Source: JBLIRR01 sp049472395 (GTDB lineage: Bacteria > SZUA-182 > DTGQ01 > JBLIRR01). From it: 64,000 bases of DNA. Shown one piece after another: positions 27,101 to 35,899 of this stretch. The DNA lies in contig JBLIRR010000003.1 in the NCBI GenBank assembly GCA_049472395.1, forward strand, positions 248,001 to 312,000. Direction: 5' to 3'. The stretch's first letter is position 1, and every line of letters starts with the position of its first letter. A program made the translations under genes and the position numbers. The notes below the pieces were generated by a model that was given only the letters and a program-made list of their open reading frames with translations, was not told the DNA's origin and searched no databases.

Positions 27101-27617
27101 TTTATCTTCCATAGAAAATGAAGCAGACAGGTATGCCTCCTTGCGTATTTCCTCAATTATTCTCCGGAAAGAGATTGAACGTTACCGAGAGGAGAATCAG
27201 GGACCAATTCTTGAACGCGCCAGTGATATTTTCAGAGAACTGACCCTCGGGTCTTTTGAGAAACTTATCTCTGATTTTGATGATAATGATCAGCAGGTCA
27301 TCAAAGGGGTACGTCCCGCTGGCGAGAAAATAGGGGTTGAGGGGATGAGTGATGGGACATGCGATCAGCTCTATCTTGCGCTTCGGTTAGCATCCATCGA
27401 GCAACGTCTCACGGTAAGCGAACCGATGCCCCTTATCCTCGATGATATCTTTGTCAATTTTGACGATGAGCGAACAGGGGCAACCCTTAGAGTATTAGAT
27501 TACCTCTCAGCCAAGACGCAAATTATCCTCTTTACCCACCACCTCCATCTCAGCACCCTCGCCTCAAAAATCCTCGACAATGAGCACTGTCATACTTCCA
27601 ATATGACTATAGTATAA
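24108..27617 (+). CDS. yhaN: YhaN-type SMC-like ATPase (SbcC/Rad50 family)
   Basis: The 1169-residue protein starts with GTG at 24108. The N-terminal ATPase half has Walker A GPNEAGKSAT and the YhaN/RecF-type ELFETVYGINQSSLVEGG region. The centre (~190-1000) is mostly coiled coil rich in Glu, Lys, Arg and Leu. The C-terminal half has a signature-like EGMSDGTCDQLYLALRLA and Walker B LILDDIFVNFDDERT with a following switch His (LFTHH). There is no CxxC zinc hook in the middle, as usual for YhaN. It forms the ATPase partner of the YhaO nuclease encoded directly upstream. Confidence 0.88.
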   Translation: MRLLSLQLNAYGPFTDYTIDFTANGKGIQLVYGPNEAGKSATLRAITDLLYGIPDRTRDNFIHENSALRIGACIRHSDGSSLEFFRRKGRKNTLLDSNDKVIEEAVLEKYLSGITRELFETVYGINQSSLVEGGKQLLMGGGEIGRSLFSAGLGIATMNKLVEALASEAGMIFKPSAKNPRINQLTSRFREIKKACSEKSLPAKEWLLHDKALADARRQKREIEEKISTLTAERNRLDRFLNAIPKITKRARLTEEIATMGDVMVLPDDFSKERRTTQEVLIRAQIAQKRLKKDIEELKSEMNNITLADVLLTYQADIRELFQRSGSYTKANRDLPNLKARYYRMIEEAEALLKRLNPTLAIEHAESLRITDPALARIRQLGRNLEPLLKSQTDASRRKISLESRLTKVRQEIEHLPEEKNPEKLQESLERSRVQGDLGDLLSKVETDITRLDTQAGLDLKRLGLWEGTLEEAEQTPIPESETVERYASAFTESRSRIENLSQRIGEYRDTIESCARQIDAMQASGEIPTEEDLYRARKHRDEGWQLVKEALHHMPVPDERLKAFDHESADLVEAFEKSLKKADEISDRLRSESERVATLSHLMAQKKDYTDKLILIESELAKVQEEMKACEREWQELWNTLKIKALTPKEMKPWCEKYQKLLLLSDELRGKRAEGERLKGLIQHHISILKHCMTELGEETSPDATLENLILTCKSLLKRITQSNNQRERLKELMREIEIAIAECDNDITQTKLNIEAWHTAWGSAVKQIGLSEKALPEEADTVIDHIQELFERLDGAKELQGRIKAIQADNEKFSEKVSGLCCTVGAPFDKESPHRSIEHLNNQLTDALKDDSTLKEKEKRTKQCAAELRDQEKIIEEAQAKLDALCLLAQCSSHEELPGLEDRSQRLIETREKIKEIESELDRYTGGASIHQLCMEAEGLDIDCLPAEIDSLDSTIAQLQQQRSDIDQEIGREETALKAMDGGLDAAQLAEEAQEILSSIENEADRYASLRISSIILRKEIERYREENQGPILERASDIFRELTLGSFEKLISDFDDNDQQVIKGVRPAGEKIGVEGMSDGTCDQLYLALRLASIEQRLTVSEPMPLILDDIFVNFDDERTGATLRVLDYLSAKTQIILFTHHLHLSTLASKILDNEHCHTSNMTIV

Positions 27618-27709
27618 GAGAAAATAATTTTAAAAAGTTGACAATATTTAGAAAATTTGTTCAAATTTTTTTTTCTCTATAGTAGGTACAACGTGATTAT
27701 CTCTGAAAA

Positions 27710-29467
27710 TTACCCAACTGCTTTCCTGTCGACAGCTTCTATTTGCAAACGAAGATACTTGTCAATTGTCCTTAGTAATGCTTGTCGCTCGATCGGTTTC
27801 GCTATATGATTATTACACCCGGCAGCAAGACAGAGTTCTATGTCATCTTTTGTTGCATTCGCAGTCAATGCAATGATCGGCACCGTTAATCCTTTCTCTC
27901 TCAAAGCGCGGGTAGCATCAAGACCATTCATGTTCGGCATTCTCACATCCATGAGAACGAGGTCATAGTGCCGGGATGTGGCGGCCTCTATCGCCTCACG
28001 CCCATTACAGGCTATACCAACTTCAAATCCGGCTTTCGTAAGCATTAACATTGCTATCTTCCGATTTACCAGGTCGTCCTCGGCAATGAGAATTGTGCCC
28101 GGAAGGAGCGCCATATCCTGGATATGCTCCTCGCTTTTAAAGAGAGTATCAGTTATAAGCTTCGATATGAAAGGCACCTCACGCCCTTCATTACCTGTGG
28201 GAATCACCAAGGTGAACGTGGAGCCTTTCTCAGGCTCGCTCATAACCGATACTGATCCTCCGAGGAGGTCGGTAAATTGTTTCGTAATGGAAAGGCCAAG
28301 TCCTGTGCCGCCATATTTTTTTGTTACATTATTGTCAGCTTGTGCAAAGGATTCAAATATCTTGTTTTGTTTCTCTTGTGTAATACCTATCCCCGTATCT
28401 TCGATATCAAATCGTATATAGGATGTGTTCTCTTTATCTTGTGAGGAGACGCGGATATACACATGGCCCTTGTCCGTAAATTTAATCGCATTATAGGTAA
28501 GGTTTAACAGACACTGCCGAATTCGGGTAAAATCAGTAAATATTTTCTCAGGAATAGGAGTATCGAGAATAATCTTAAACTCAATGCCCTTTATCCTGAC
28601 CTGGGAGCGGACGATTGTTTCGATATCGGCTAATACACTCTGCACTGAACACTCCTCCATTTCTATGTCAATCTTGCCCGCTTCAATCTTGGAAATATCC
28701 AAAATATCATTGATAATCGCCAATAATATACCCGCCGATGACTTCGCGGTGAGGGCATAATCACGAGCCACATTATCTAGCGGCTCATCAAGCGCCAGGT
28801 CTAACATGCCGATAACAGCGCTCATTGGTGTTCGTAATTCATGACTCATGGATGCGAGGAACTCACTCTTGCAGCGACTCGCTTTGATTGCATTCTCTTT
28901 TGCAATCTCCAGCTCTTTCGTTCTTTGATCAACCATTTCCTCAAGCTCTTGTAACTTCAAGGCCGCTTTTCTGGCAAGCTCCCATTTCCCCGTGAGCGCA
29001 CTTGCAAGCTGTGCCACCTCAATACTATCAAATGGCTTTTTTAAAATGAGAAGATTATCCGTATCGCCAAGCTGTTCGGTAATTTCTGTCCATGAATGAT
29101 CAGAATAGGCAGTGCATATCACCACCTGAATATTGGGATCAATCTGCCAGATATGCTCTATGGTCTCAAGCCCATCCCAACCCGGAGGCATACGCATATC
29201 AACAAACGCAAGGTTAAAGGGCCTTCCTTCATTCAATGCTTTTTTTACTATTTCAAGACCTTCTTCTCCTTGAGAGGCAAAGCTCAGCTCATATGTTTTA
29301 ATCGGTTTCCTGGTGACCAGTGTATCTCCGAAAAGCTCGGCTTCAAGCTGGTCTAAGTCCGAGGTATCCGGCTTAGTGGTAAGAATGGTTTCAAAGTCTT
29401 TATGGATATTCACGTTATCATCAATAATGATTATCCGCTTATGAATATCTTCGCATGCTTCGTTCAT
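27710..29467 (-). CDS. Hybrid signalling protein REC - histidine kinase - REC
   Basis: The 585-residue cytosolic protein starts with a receiver-like domain (IIIIDDNVNIHKDF; phosphoacceptor Asp90 in LAFVDMRMP). A coiled linker and a canonical HisKA box (FLASMSHELRTPMSA) follow, then HATPase_c (NLTYNAIKF, DTGIGI, YGGTGLGLSI). A second receiver closes the protein (LIAEDDLVNR, LVLMDVRMPNMNG, IALTAN, AKP). It lies 13 nt downstream of a membrane histidine kinase gene on the same strand, so the two are likely one signalling unit. No DNA-binding output domain is present, so the target must be elsewhere or be a phosphorelay. Confidence 0.88.
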   Translation of the reverse strand: MNEACEDIHKRIIIIDDNVNIHKDFETILTTKPDTSDLDQLEAELFGDTLVTRKPIKTYELSFASQGEEGLEIVKKALNEGRPFNLAFVDMRMPPGWDGLETIEHIWQIDPNIQVVICTAYSDHSWTEITEQLGDTDNLLILKKPFDSIEVAQLASALTGKWELARKAALKLQELEEMVDQRTKELEIAKENAIKASRCKSEFLASMSHELRTPMSAVIGMLDLALDEPLDNVARDYALTAKSSAGILLAIINDILDISKIEAGKIDIEMEECSVQSVLADIETIVRSQVRIKGIEFKIILDTPIPEKIFTDFTRIRQCLLNLTYNAIKFTDKGHVYIRVSSQDKENTSYIRFDIEDTGIGITQEKQNKIFESFAQADNNVTKKYGGTGLGLSITKQFTDLLGGSVSVMSEPEKGSTFTLVIPTGNEGREVPFISKLITDTLFKSEEHIQDMALLPGTILIAEDDLVNRKIAMLMLTKAGFEVGIACNGREAIEAATSRHYDLVLMDVRMPNMNGLDATRALREKGLTVPIIALTANATKDDIELCLAAGCNNHIAKPIERQALLRTIDKYLRLQIEAVDRKAVG

Positions 29468-29480
29468 ATCATCTAATTCC

Positions 29481-30875
29481 TCATTTTAAATGTTCAACTG
29501 CTCCCTCGGTCGTTGCCCGCTCTCCCCCCTTCTTCACCGGTTTATAGGGCAACGTCAATGTAAAGGCCGCACCTTTTCCCTCTCCATCGCTATGGGCATG
29601 AAGTGAGCCCCCCATCTGCCTCGCTGATATCTGCGCGCTATGAAGTCCGAAACCATGGCCGTCTTGTCGTGTTGTGAAGCCACGGTCAAAGATCCGACCG
29701 AGATTCTCGGAGCAGATCCCCACGCCATTATCTGAAATTTCAATCTGAAAACATCCCTCCTTTGGCTCTTTGATAATCAAGGTAATGAGCTTGTTCTCTT
29801 CTTCACTTACTGAGAGAGCATATTTTGCATTGCTAATCAGGTTGACAAGGATCTGCAAGAGCTTATGTCGCTCCATAAAAACACGAGGCAAATCCGCAAA
29901 TTCCCGCTTTATATTGACTACGTGACGCTTCAGTCCGGTAAGGTTTATCTTAATAGCATCTTCCATCAATTCTTCAATGGATAAGGGCTCACTCTGACCT
30001 CCCTTCTTACTATAGGACTGCTGAAGATTGATAATATCAGCCGTATGATGAACATACATCTGTAAATCCTTTATTATTTTTGCAAGTTCCTGCTGTTCTT
30101 CAAGCAGATGTTTCGATAAACCACTCAGGAAGCTCGGCAGCTTTTTGCCACGGTCATCATGTGTCATGAACGAGACCAAATCATCCGAATGCTCGTTAAT
30201 CATTGCTGCTACTTTAGCCACAGATGCTATTTTCGAATTACAAATTTTTTCTTCTATAAAATGCACCGTCACATTAATGCTGTTGAGTATATTGCCTACA
30301 TTATGCAATACTGAGGTCGCCACGTCGGTCATGGCAGCCCGCTGATCCATTTCACTCAACCGCTCGTGCGTCTGTTCAAGTTCCTGTTCTATCCTTTCAT
30401 GTTGGTCAATTTCCTCTCGAAGGTTTGTCTCAGGCATCTGACGCGATCCCTGAGACTGTCTGAGCACGAGAAGAAAATAGCTCATAAAACAGGCTATTAG
30501 AAGAATGCAGGCAACAGACATAAGTATGATAAACCATCGAAAACATGCTCTCCCGCTCGCAATAATACTGCTTCGCTTTTCCATTTCCATAGCCTCACGA
30601 ATTTCCTGTTCGGCATCACGCATAATATGCAGGCGGTCATCTCTCATTATATCCTCATCCGCTATTGCCCTTCCCAGTGTATCAAGCATCTGGTGAAACG
30701 CTGTCAAAGTTTTTTTATTAAGCTCAACATTCGCTTCCAATACCCTTGCCACATGGTACGATGATATGATTATTACCGCTATAATGAATAAGGAGACAAT
30801 CATAAGCAGGGCATGAGCACCCATGAGTTTTATGCTTATGGCCCTTTTCATTAATCTTTTTCTCAGTTCATTCAT
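29481..30875 (-). CDS. Membrane histidine kinase with atypical LHNVGN H-box
   Basis: The 464-residue product has transmembrane helices at ~20-42 and ~113-138 enclosing a short ~70-residue periplasmic segment, then a coiled coil. The phosphoacceptor region reads SVLHNVGNILNSI (His191) in place of the usual SHELRTP box. The ATPase part has LVNLISNAKYAL, ISDNGVGI and DGHGFGLHSAQ. The same H-box occurs in the kinase at 38009-40030. It is followed immediately by the REC-HK-REC gene, which may act as its partner. Confidence 0.85.
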   Translation of the reverse strand: MNELRKRLMKRAISIKLMGAHALLMIVSLFIIAVIIISSYHVARVLEANVELNKKTLTAFHQMLDTLGRAIADEDIMRDDRLHIMRDAEQEIREAMEMEKRSSIIASGRACFRWFIILMSVACILLIACFMSYFLLVLRQSQGSRQMPETNLREEIDQHERIEQELEQTHERLSEMDQRAAMTDVATSVLHNVGNILNSINVTVHFIEEKICNSKIASVAKVAAMINEHSDDLVSFMTHDDRGKKLPSFLSGLSKHLLEEQQELAKIIKDLQMYVHHTADIINLQQSYSKKGGQSEPLSIEELMEDAIKINLTGLKRHVVNIKREFADLPRVFMERHKLLQILVNLISNAKYALSVSEEENKLITLIIKEPKEGCFQIEISDNGVGICSENLGRIFDRGFTTRQDGHGFGLHSAQISARQMGGSLHAHSDGEGKGAAFTLTLPYKPVKKGGERATTEGAVEHLK

Positions 30876-31017
30876 GATGATTACATCCTGCGGTGTTTAG
30901 TAGGTAGTCTAATTTTTTCTTTATCTTTCAAGATGTCATAGACATCTATATAATTATATCGGCATAAAATGATTAATAATCCGAGAATAAAGAAAATTCT
31001 TAAAAGGAAAGGCTTCA

Positions 31018-33123
31018 TTAAAACCGATAGCTCATCTTCACATATGCTCCACGCTCCACCTCCGAAGGGAAATATTGGAGATAATCATAAGTAAATTCCG
31101 GGTGATGATCATCGAGTAAATTCTGACCCACAAGATTGATCTCAAGGTCCTTATAAGGATGCCATCCCAATCGAATATCCATTGTAACATACCTATCTAC
31201 ATGTATAGAGGAGAGGTTGTCAACATACCGAACCCACACATCGCAATCTGTAGTATTGGAAAAATCCAAAGAAAAGCGGCACGATGCCTGATTTTGAGGG
31301 CTTGTTGATTCTTGAAGCGCTGATGCTTGGTCCATTTCACGCAAACTTATTTTCAAATAACTATAAGTCGCCTGGACTGCCCACCAGTCAAAGGACATCC
31401 AATTGGTTACAAGTTCAACGCCATACGTTTCTCCCTCAATTTCATTGCTAAAATATACTGGCATGACCAAATGCTGCGGTCCATCCGATGGTCCTAAATA
31501 GGGCAGGCCGTATCCAAAGCTTCGCAGATTATCATATATATTATAAAACAGTGAAATATCCAGGCTGATCTGAGGGCGCGGTATAAGTCGATATCCCAGT
31601 TCATAGGCGAGAAGCTCTTCAGAGTCAAAGTCTTGATTCGGCTCAAAACTCACCAGAAGAGGAAGAGAAGAAAAATTAACCCCAGAATTAGGGGGATATG
31701 TAAACATGTCTATATGAGCATCACGCTCTGCACGGCATGGGGTTCTCATTGCCCGGGCCACAGAAACCCACACGGAATGATGTTCCTTGGGTTTCCAGGA
31801 GAGCCGGATATTGGGTTGAATCTCAGCACCTGTATACCCATGATGCTCATATTTTGATCCTACTATTAATCGTAATTTATCCTTAAGTATCATTATCTCA
31901 TCTTGAATAAATGTGCTGAAAAGAAGAATTTCCTTTTGACGCGGCGTGAGCCTTATATATTCTGTATTAGAAAAATAATCGCGATAAATACGATATCCGC
32001 ATCCCCATATGATTTCATGACGATCTCCAAGGGTAAATCTATGCTGAAATTCGCTATCATATGTCTCCTGATAAAATCCCCCTAAAATTATTATGTTCTC
32101 CGCCCAATCGTAATAAAGCTGCAATGACATGTCCGAGGAATCTGAGAGAAAATACTCCCACCGAAAGAGAAAATTTCTACCGGATGACTCTGTTCTGTCT
32201 TCAATAATATTCATATAAGTAGGGGGGGATAGCAGCGAAGATACTGCAAGTAAATTATTGAGTCTGCTATTATAGATGTCCCCTTGCCCGGTGACACGCA
32301 CCTGGGGTGACGGGAGCCAATCACAACGGAATCCTCCTCTCAGCATATCCCAATCATCATTCATGTCATTTCCCGATGCATCAACCCCTTTATCACGGTT
32401 GAAATGCTTGGCATAAGCCCTCATGTAGGTATTATCCCCAGGCTGTACGCCGTGACGAAGACTCTCGAAGTCTTTCTCCTCAGTCCCCGAGCCAGCGATT
32501 ATAAGGCTCCCGAGAGTATCTTCGGCTTTTTTTGTGATGATGTTGATAACCCCATTGACTGCATTGGCACCCCACATTGTCGCTCCGGGGCCGCGGATGA
32601 CCTCAATACGTGCTATATCTTCCAAAATGGTATCCTGCAGCTCCCATAAAACCCCTGAGTACATAGGTAGATAAAGACTCCGGCCATCCATCAACACCAA
32701 TAATTTGTTGGTATAACGATCATTAAATCCACGTGACGCAATAGCCCATTTATTTGCATCAATCCGGCCCACATGCAGCCCAGGGACAAGCCGCAGTGCC
32801 TCAGCGATACTGGTAACACCGGACCGGCGAATGTCCTCATCGGTGATCACAAATAGGGCGGCGGCTGTATCAGAATATTTCTGGGGTTTCTTCGCTACTG
32901 AGGTGACCTTTAAATCCATAAGTTCCTCTAAAGACAAATCGGTTAAATCAGTATCCGGATTAATGGATGCGCAAAGGTTCAAGGAGGGAGTAAGAAATAT
33001 ACACAGGAGGAATAATATGACAATTCTTGATACATACTCTTGTTTCCTGCACATGGCAGCAAAGACCGCCCACCATACATGGCAGGGTACACTATCAATC
33101 ATCCTTTTCTTCATTTCACACAC
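31018..33123 (-). CDS. TonB-dependent outer-membrane receptor (diverged member)
   Basis: The frame of about 700 residues includes a signal sequence (IVILFLLCIFLTPSLNL near residues 33-49). A plug domain follows (VITDEDIRRSGVTSIAEAL, LVLMDGRSLY, IEVIRGPGATMWGANAVNG) and a long beta-barrel ends in the aromatic KMSYRF. The start is unclear: GTG at 33123, ATGs at 33114 and 33102, or ATG at 33054 directly before the signal. The segment TDLSLEELMDLKVTSVAKK precedes the plug, as in the two near-identical receptors at 35900 and 40848, but overall similarity is much lower. The ligand is unknown. Confidence 0.88.
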   Translation of the reverse strand: MCEMKKRMIDSVPCHVWWAVFAAMCRKQEYVSRIVILFLLCIFLTPSLNLCASINPDTDLTDLSLEELMDLKVTSVAKKPQKYSDTAAALFVITDEDIRRSGVTSIAEALRLVPGLHVGRIDANKWAIASRGFNDRYTNKLLVLMDGRSLYLPMYSGVLWELQDTILEDIARIEVIRGPGATMWGANAVNGVINIITKKAEDTLGSLIIAGSGTEEKDFESLRHGVQPGDNTYMRAYAKHFNRDKGVDASGNDMNDDWDMLRGGFRCDWLPSPQVRVTGQGDIYNSRLNNLLAVSSLLSPPTYMNIIEDRTESSGRNFLFRWEYFLSDSSDMSLQLYYDWAENIIILGGFYQETYDSEFQHRFTLGDRHEIIWGCGYRIYRDYFSNTEYIRLTPRQKEILLFSTFIQDEIMILKDKLRLIVGSKYEHHGYTGAEIQPNIRLSWKPKEHHSVWVSVARAMRTPCRAERDAHIDMFTYPPNSGVNFSSLPLLVSFEPNQDFDSEELLAYELGYRLIPRPQISLDISLFYNIYDNLRSFGYGLPYLGPSDGPQHLVMPVYFSNEIEGETYGVELVTNWMSFDWWAVQATYSYLKISLREMDQASALQESTSPQNQASCRFSLDFSNTTDCDVWVRYVDNLSSIHVDRYVTMDIRLGWHPYKDLEINLVGQNLLDDHHPEFTYDYLQYFPSEVERGAYVKMSYRF

Positions 33124-33391
33124 AATTCTTTTACACCCTCATGAGTCTTGATTTCAAAACATAAAAAAACCAGTGAAAGCTCTTCCCTTGGGTAGGGCCT
33201 TCTCTCTTTTTCGTCAAGATCAAATAAATAAATCGCTCAAATTGTATCAATATGAATTTTAATAAATATAAAATATTTACCATAGGAATTCTAAAAGGTA
33301 GCCGATAATACAAATAATTATGGATTATAAGAGTAGAGTATTTTTGTAAGTCTATTTAGTTTATTAACATTATAAGAGAAGAGGAAATGTC
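33124..33391. promoter_or_regulatory. AT-rich divergent intergenic region
   Basis: This 268-nt gap lies between the leftward TonB receptor and a rightward lipoprotein gene. It contains GCCGATAATA at 33301-33310, the reverse of the TATCGGC core seen upstream of other island genes. AGAGGA precedes the lipoprotein ATG. No gene is visible. Confidence 0.4.
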
Positions 33392-34411
33392 ATGAATAAG
33401 ACTAAAAAACAGTATGCGATGACAGTGGTTATTTTTTTTACATTGGTACTTTTTTTCTCCGGTTGTGGGGGCGACAGTGGAAGCGGAGGAAGCACGGGGC
33501 TCACGTATGCAGGAATTGAAACCCAGGTTCTCATAGATGCAAATAATGCGGATGAAGTGGTTGAAAATGCTTATATAAATACTAATATGGCCCGAAATAC
33601 AGCAGATACTATCTATTTAAATCCCAATTCTACAGATTACAGCGAAATATTGGGGCGCCATCGCCCTGTCAGTATTGCTCTTGCAAGAACAACCAACCAT
33701 TTTATCAACCAGACAGAAATTCCCAATGCCTCGCAACAGCTTAGCTATCGTGCACTTGTGCAGGAGAGTGAAGGAACAGAAATAGGAGTATGCGGAGGAG
33801 AATCTTCGTATCATCTTGTTATTGATAATACAAAAGGGACTTTTTCCCTCTCTGCTACATTTGATAATTACTGCGCTAATGAAGGAGTATTAATAAATGG
33901 CACTATGAGTATGAGGGGACAGTTCAATATGCAGACCGCATCCATGAATAATAGTGTGAGCTTTACCAACCTGCAAGTGATCCTTGAAGAGAGCAACACA
34001 TCCATTACCACTACGGGTACCATGGCAATAGTAACAGAATTTATGACATTCTCGTGCACTATGACCATGAACATGATTATGCAAGATAACCTTACCGAAA
34101 AAACCTATTGCGTGGACAATTTCGTCCTTACCATGCCTCCAAGTAGTACGACGCAGCTTACTTTTACTTTAGAGGGACGATTCTATGATTATGACTATGG
34201 GTATTGTGATATTTCAACGGAAACCCCTTTCTCAATTTCAGTAGACGGCAGTGAACCTACGTCGGGTACATTGGTCATTTCAGGAGCGAATGGTTCCGGG
34301 GGAGGAAACACGAGCGCAAAACTCATCATCGATAGTAACTCATATGAGGTGCAGGCAGATACAAATGGCGACGGCACCTATGATTATGAATCCGGAAGCC
34401 TCACATGGTAA
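33392..34411 (+). CDS. Lipoprotein of unknown function
   Basis: The 339-residue product starts with a lipoprotein signal (MTVVIFFTLVLFFSGCGG) and a Gly/Ser-rich linker. The mature part is rich in Thr, Ser, Asn and Met, has the look of beta-strand repeats, and ends with a calcium-loop-like DTNGDGTYDYESGSLTW. I do not recognise a family. The start has AGAGGA at good spacing. It sits inside the outer-membrane receptor island and is likely anchored in the outer membrane. Confidence 0.7.
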   Translation: MNKTKKQYAMTVVIFFTLVLFFSGCGGDSGSGGSTGLTYAGIETQVLIDANNADEVVENAYINTNMARNTADTIYLNPNSTDYSEILGRHRPVSIALARTTNHFINQTEIPNASQQLSYRALVQESEGTEIGVCGGESSYHLVIDNTKGTFSLSATFDNYCANEGVLINGTMSMRGQFNMQTASMNNSVSFTNLQVILEESNTSITTTGTMAIVTEFMTFSCTMTMNMIMQDNLTEKTYCVDNFVLTMPPSSTTQLTFTLEGRFYDYDYGYCDISTETPFSISVDGSEPTSGTLVISGANGSGGGNTSAKLIIDSNSYEVQADTNGDGTYDYESGSLTW

Positions 34412-34483
34412 CCGAACCATATAGGGATAATATAGCCGTTCTTTATAACCTAAAAACTTCACAAATGAATCAAGTTTTTGGTT

Positions 34484-34626
34484 ATACGATGCTGGATGCT
34501 TGTTTCTGGATGCTGGTATAAGAGGAATATTTTTATTTTTTATCCAGTATCGAGTATCCAGTAACCAGTATCGCGAAGCTCCGCCGAAAAAGCCTTTAAC
34601 CTTGTCGGTTTGAGGCGGAGCTTCGC
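34484..34626 (-). repeat. Dispersed palindromic element (full, inverted copy) with CTGGAT-type flank
   Basis: The core at 34573-34626 is 54 bp with perfect 13-bp arms (GCGAAGCTCCGCC and GGCGGAGCTTCGC). In reverse it matches 55686-55739 with only a few differences, and the adjoining GATACTGGTTACTGGATA also recurs beside that copy as GATGCTGGTTACTGGATA. The preceding 34484-34572 carries short GGATGCTGG and ATCCAGTA repeats. It lies between two convergent lipoprotein genes and could act as a bidirectional terminator. The remainder of the 309-nt gap (34412-34720) holds nothing else recognisable. Confidence 0.8.
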
Positions 34627-34720
34627 TGGCAATAACTATGAAAGAAGTATGTGAAGACCATAATCCAGTATAATAACCCGAAGGAAAAATGGAGCGTATG
34701 AACTGCGTGATAAAAATTTA

Positions 34721-35608
34721 TTAATTTTTACGTCCCTCAAATGTTCCCCCACCTAAGGGAATACCTTGTGCATATATAGATACGCTCCATGTCCCGGACA
34801 AAACATGGTAGTCGGCAATCTCGCCAGTAAAGGTTATTAAATATATATCTACTAAGGCGCTTATGGTGCATGTACCATTTGAATTTACAGTACCGCTCAT
34901 TACACCGTCATACTGGGGATTGTTGACACTTGCAGCAGTACCGGTGATAGTGCCTTCGGAATCAAAAGTGAGAGTGAAGCTCCCTTCGTCATCACCACTA
35001 TAGACTCCCGTATACACACCTGCATAGCATTCGAGAAGTGTGTTTTTAAGGTGACTCTCGGCTGTATCACTCGAAACCAATATACTTGAGCCACTATCTG
35101 TGCCAAAATAGGCAAGGAGAAGAGCAGTATTCGGATCACTTTGGAAAGCGGTCGCAGTTTGGTGAAAATTAAGGTTACAGGGACAGTTTGGATTTGAGGC
35201 TTTTTCACGAGCCGCATCTGAGATCACAATGCCATTATTTGCATTTGCATCTGCATCCAAAGTAAGAAGAAGTGATGTAATGTTTTTTACAACACTATTT
35301 GTTTCATCACTGGCATTCGGATCTAGGTCTACGGGTGTCATTATGGATGAAGGTATACCAGTGCCGAGCAGAATACCATATCTATCATTCCCGATATAAA
35401 ACATACATTCCTGACCAACTTCATATTCAAATTGCCCTTCAGAATCGGTTATACCTGTCTTACACCCACATTCATAATAAAGTCCCTGCACAGGGCTATC
35501 CCTGAATACGCCTGTTCGATATGGATCCGAAGTACCTTTATCTGTTGAACTTCCACCACAACTTATAATTGAGAACGCAAAAAATAGAATAATTAATTTT
35601 TTTATCAT
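34721..35608 (-). CDS. Lipoprotein with carboxypeptidase-regulatory-like N-terminal module
   Basis: The 295-residue product has a lipoprotein signal (LIILFFAFSIISCGG). The segment GVFRDSPVQGLYYECGC, the following TDSEGQFEYEVGQECMFYIG and then MTPVDLD form a motif common in secreted lipoproteins of environmental Gram-negative bacteria. Two cysteines in YECGC could pair with Cys in the next strand. The C-terminal half is a predicted beta domain with repeated GTITGTA/GVMSGTVNSNGTC units. Function unknown. It is convergent with the lipoprotein gene at 33392. Confidence 0.7.
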   Translation of the reverse strand: MIKKLIILFFAFSIISCGGSSTDKGTSDPYRTGVFRDSPVQGLYYECGCKTGITDSEGQFEYEVGQECMFYIGNDRYGILLGTGIPSSIMTPVDLDPNASDETNSVVKNITSLLLTLDADANANNGIVISDAAREKASNPNCPCNLNFHQTATAFQSDPNTALLLAYFGTDSGSSILVSSDTAESHLKNTLLECYAGVYTGVYSGDDEGSFTLTFDSEGTITGTAASVNNPQYDGVMSGTVNSNGTCTISALVDIYLITFTGEIADYHVLSGTWSVSIYAQGIPLGGGTFEGRKN

Positions 35609-35683
35609 AATTTTTACCTCATTTATACTTAGTGTATATTTTAAGAATATTTATTTATTTTTATCGGTAGAAGTGATTCTGTG

Positions 35684-35739
35684 CACTACCCTTTTCCAAA
35701 AAGTCCTTCTCCTCTCCAATTGTCAAGGTGCCATGTCCC
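35684..35739 (-). pseudogene. Internal fragment of a duplicated yfiR gene
   Basis: Bases 35684-35739 (CTTTTCCAAAAAGTCCTTCT and onward) nearly match 40196-40240 inside the intact yfiR. The sequence then jumps directly to the yfiR upstream region (CTTATATTACATTT compared with CTTATATTGCATTTT at 40694). About 450 bases of yfiR are missing. What remains shows that the receptor gene at 35900 was once preceded by a divergent yfiR, as its twin at 40848 still is. Confidence 0.8.
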
Positions 35740-35785
35740 TTATATTACATTTAGAATACTTGTATTACTCTATTTTTCCTATAAA

Positions 35786-35834
35786 TATCGGCATTATAAA
35801 AAATCCCAACCTTTTATTTTCAATACTGCCGATA
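35786..35834. promoter_or_regulatory. Inverted TATCGGCA / TGCCGATA site upstream of receptor gene
   Basis: TATCGGCA (35786-35793) and TGCCGATA (35827-35834) form a perfect 8-bp inverted pair 33 nt apart, ending about 65 nt before the ATG at 35900. The twin receptor promoter has the same layout at 40741-40790 (TATCGGCATT and ACCGATAA) with slight decay of the right half. The spacing would suit a regulator dimer pair or promoter-embedded operator. No regulator is identified. Confidence 0.45.
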
Positions 35835-35899
35835 TATAAATGTGGATTATATATTTTTTTTTAAGAATATTGGGATGGCATGGGAGAGGGCGTAAAATA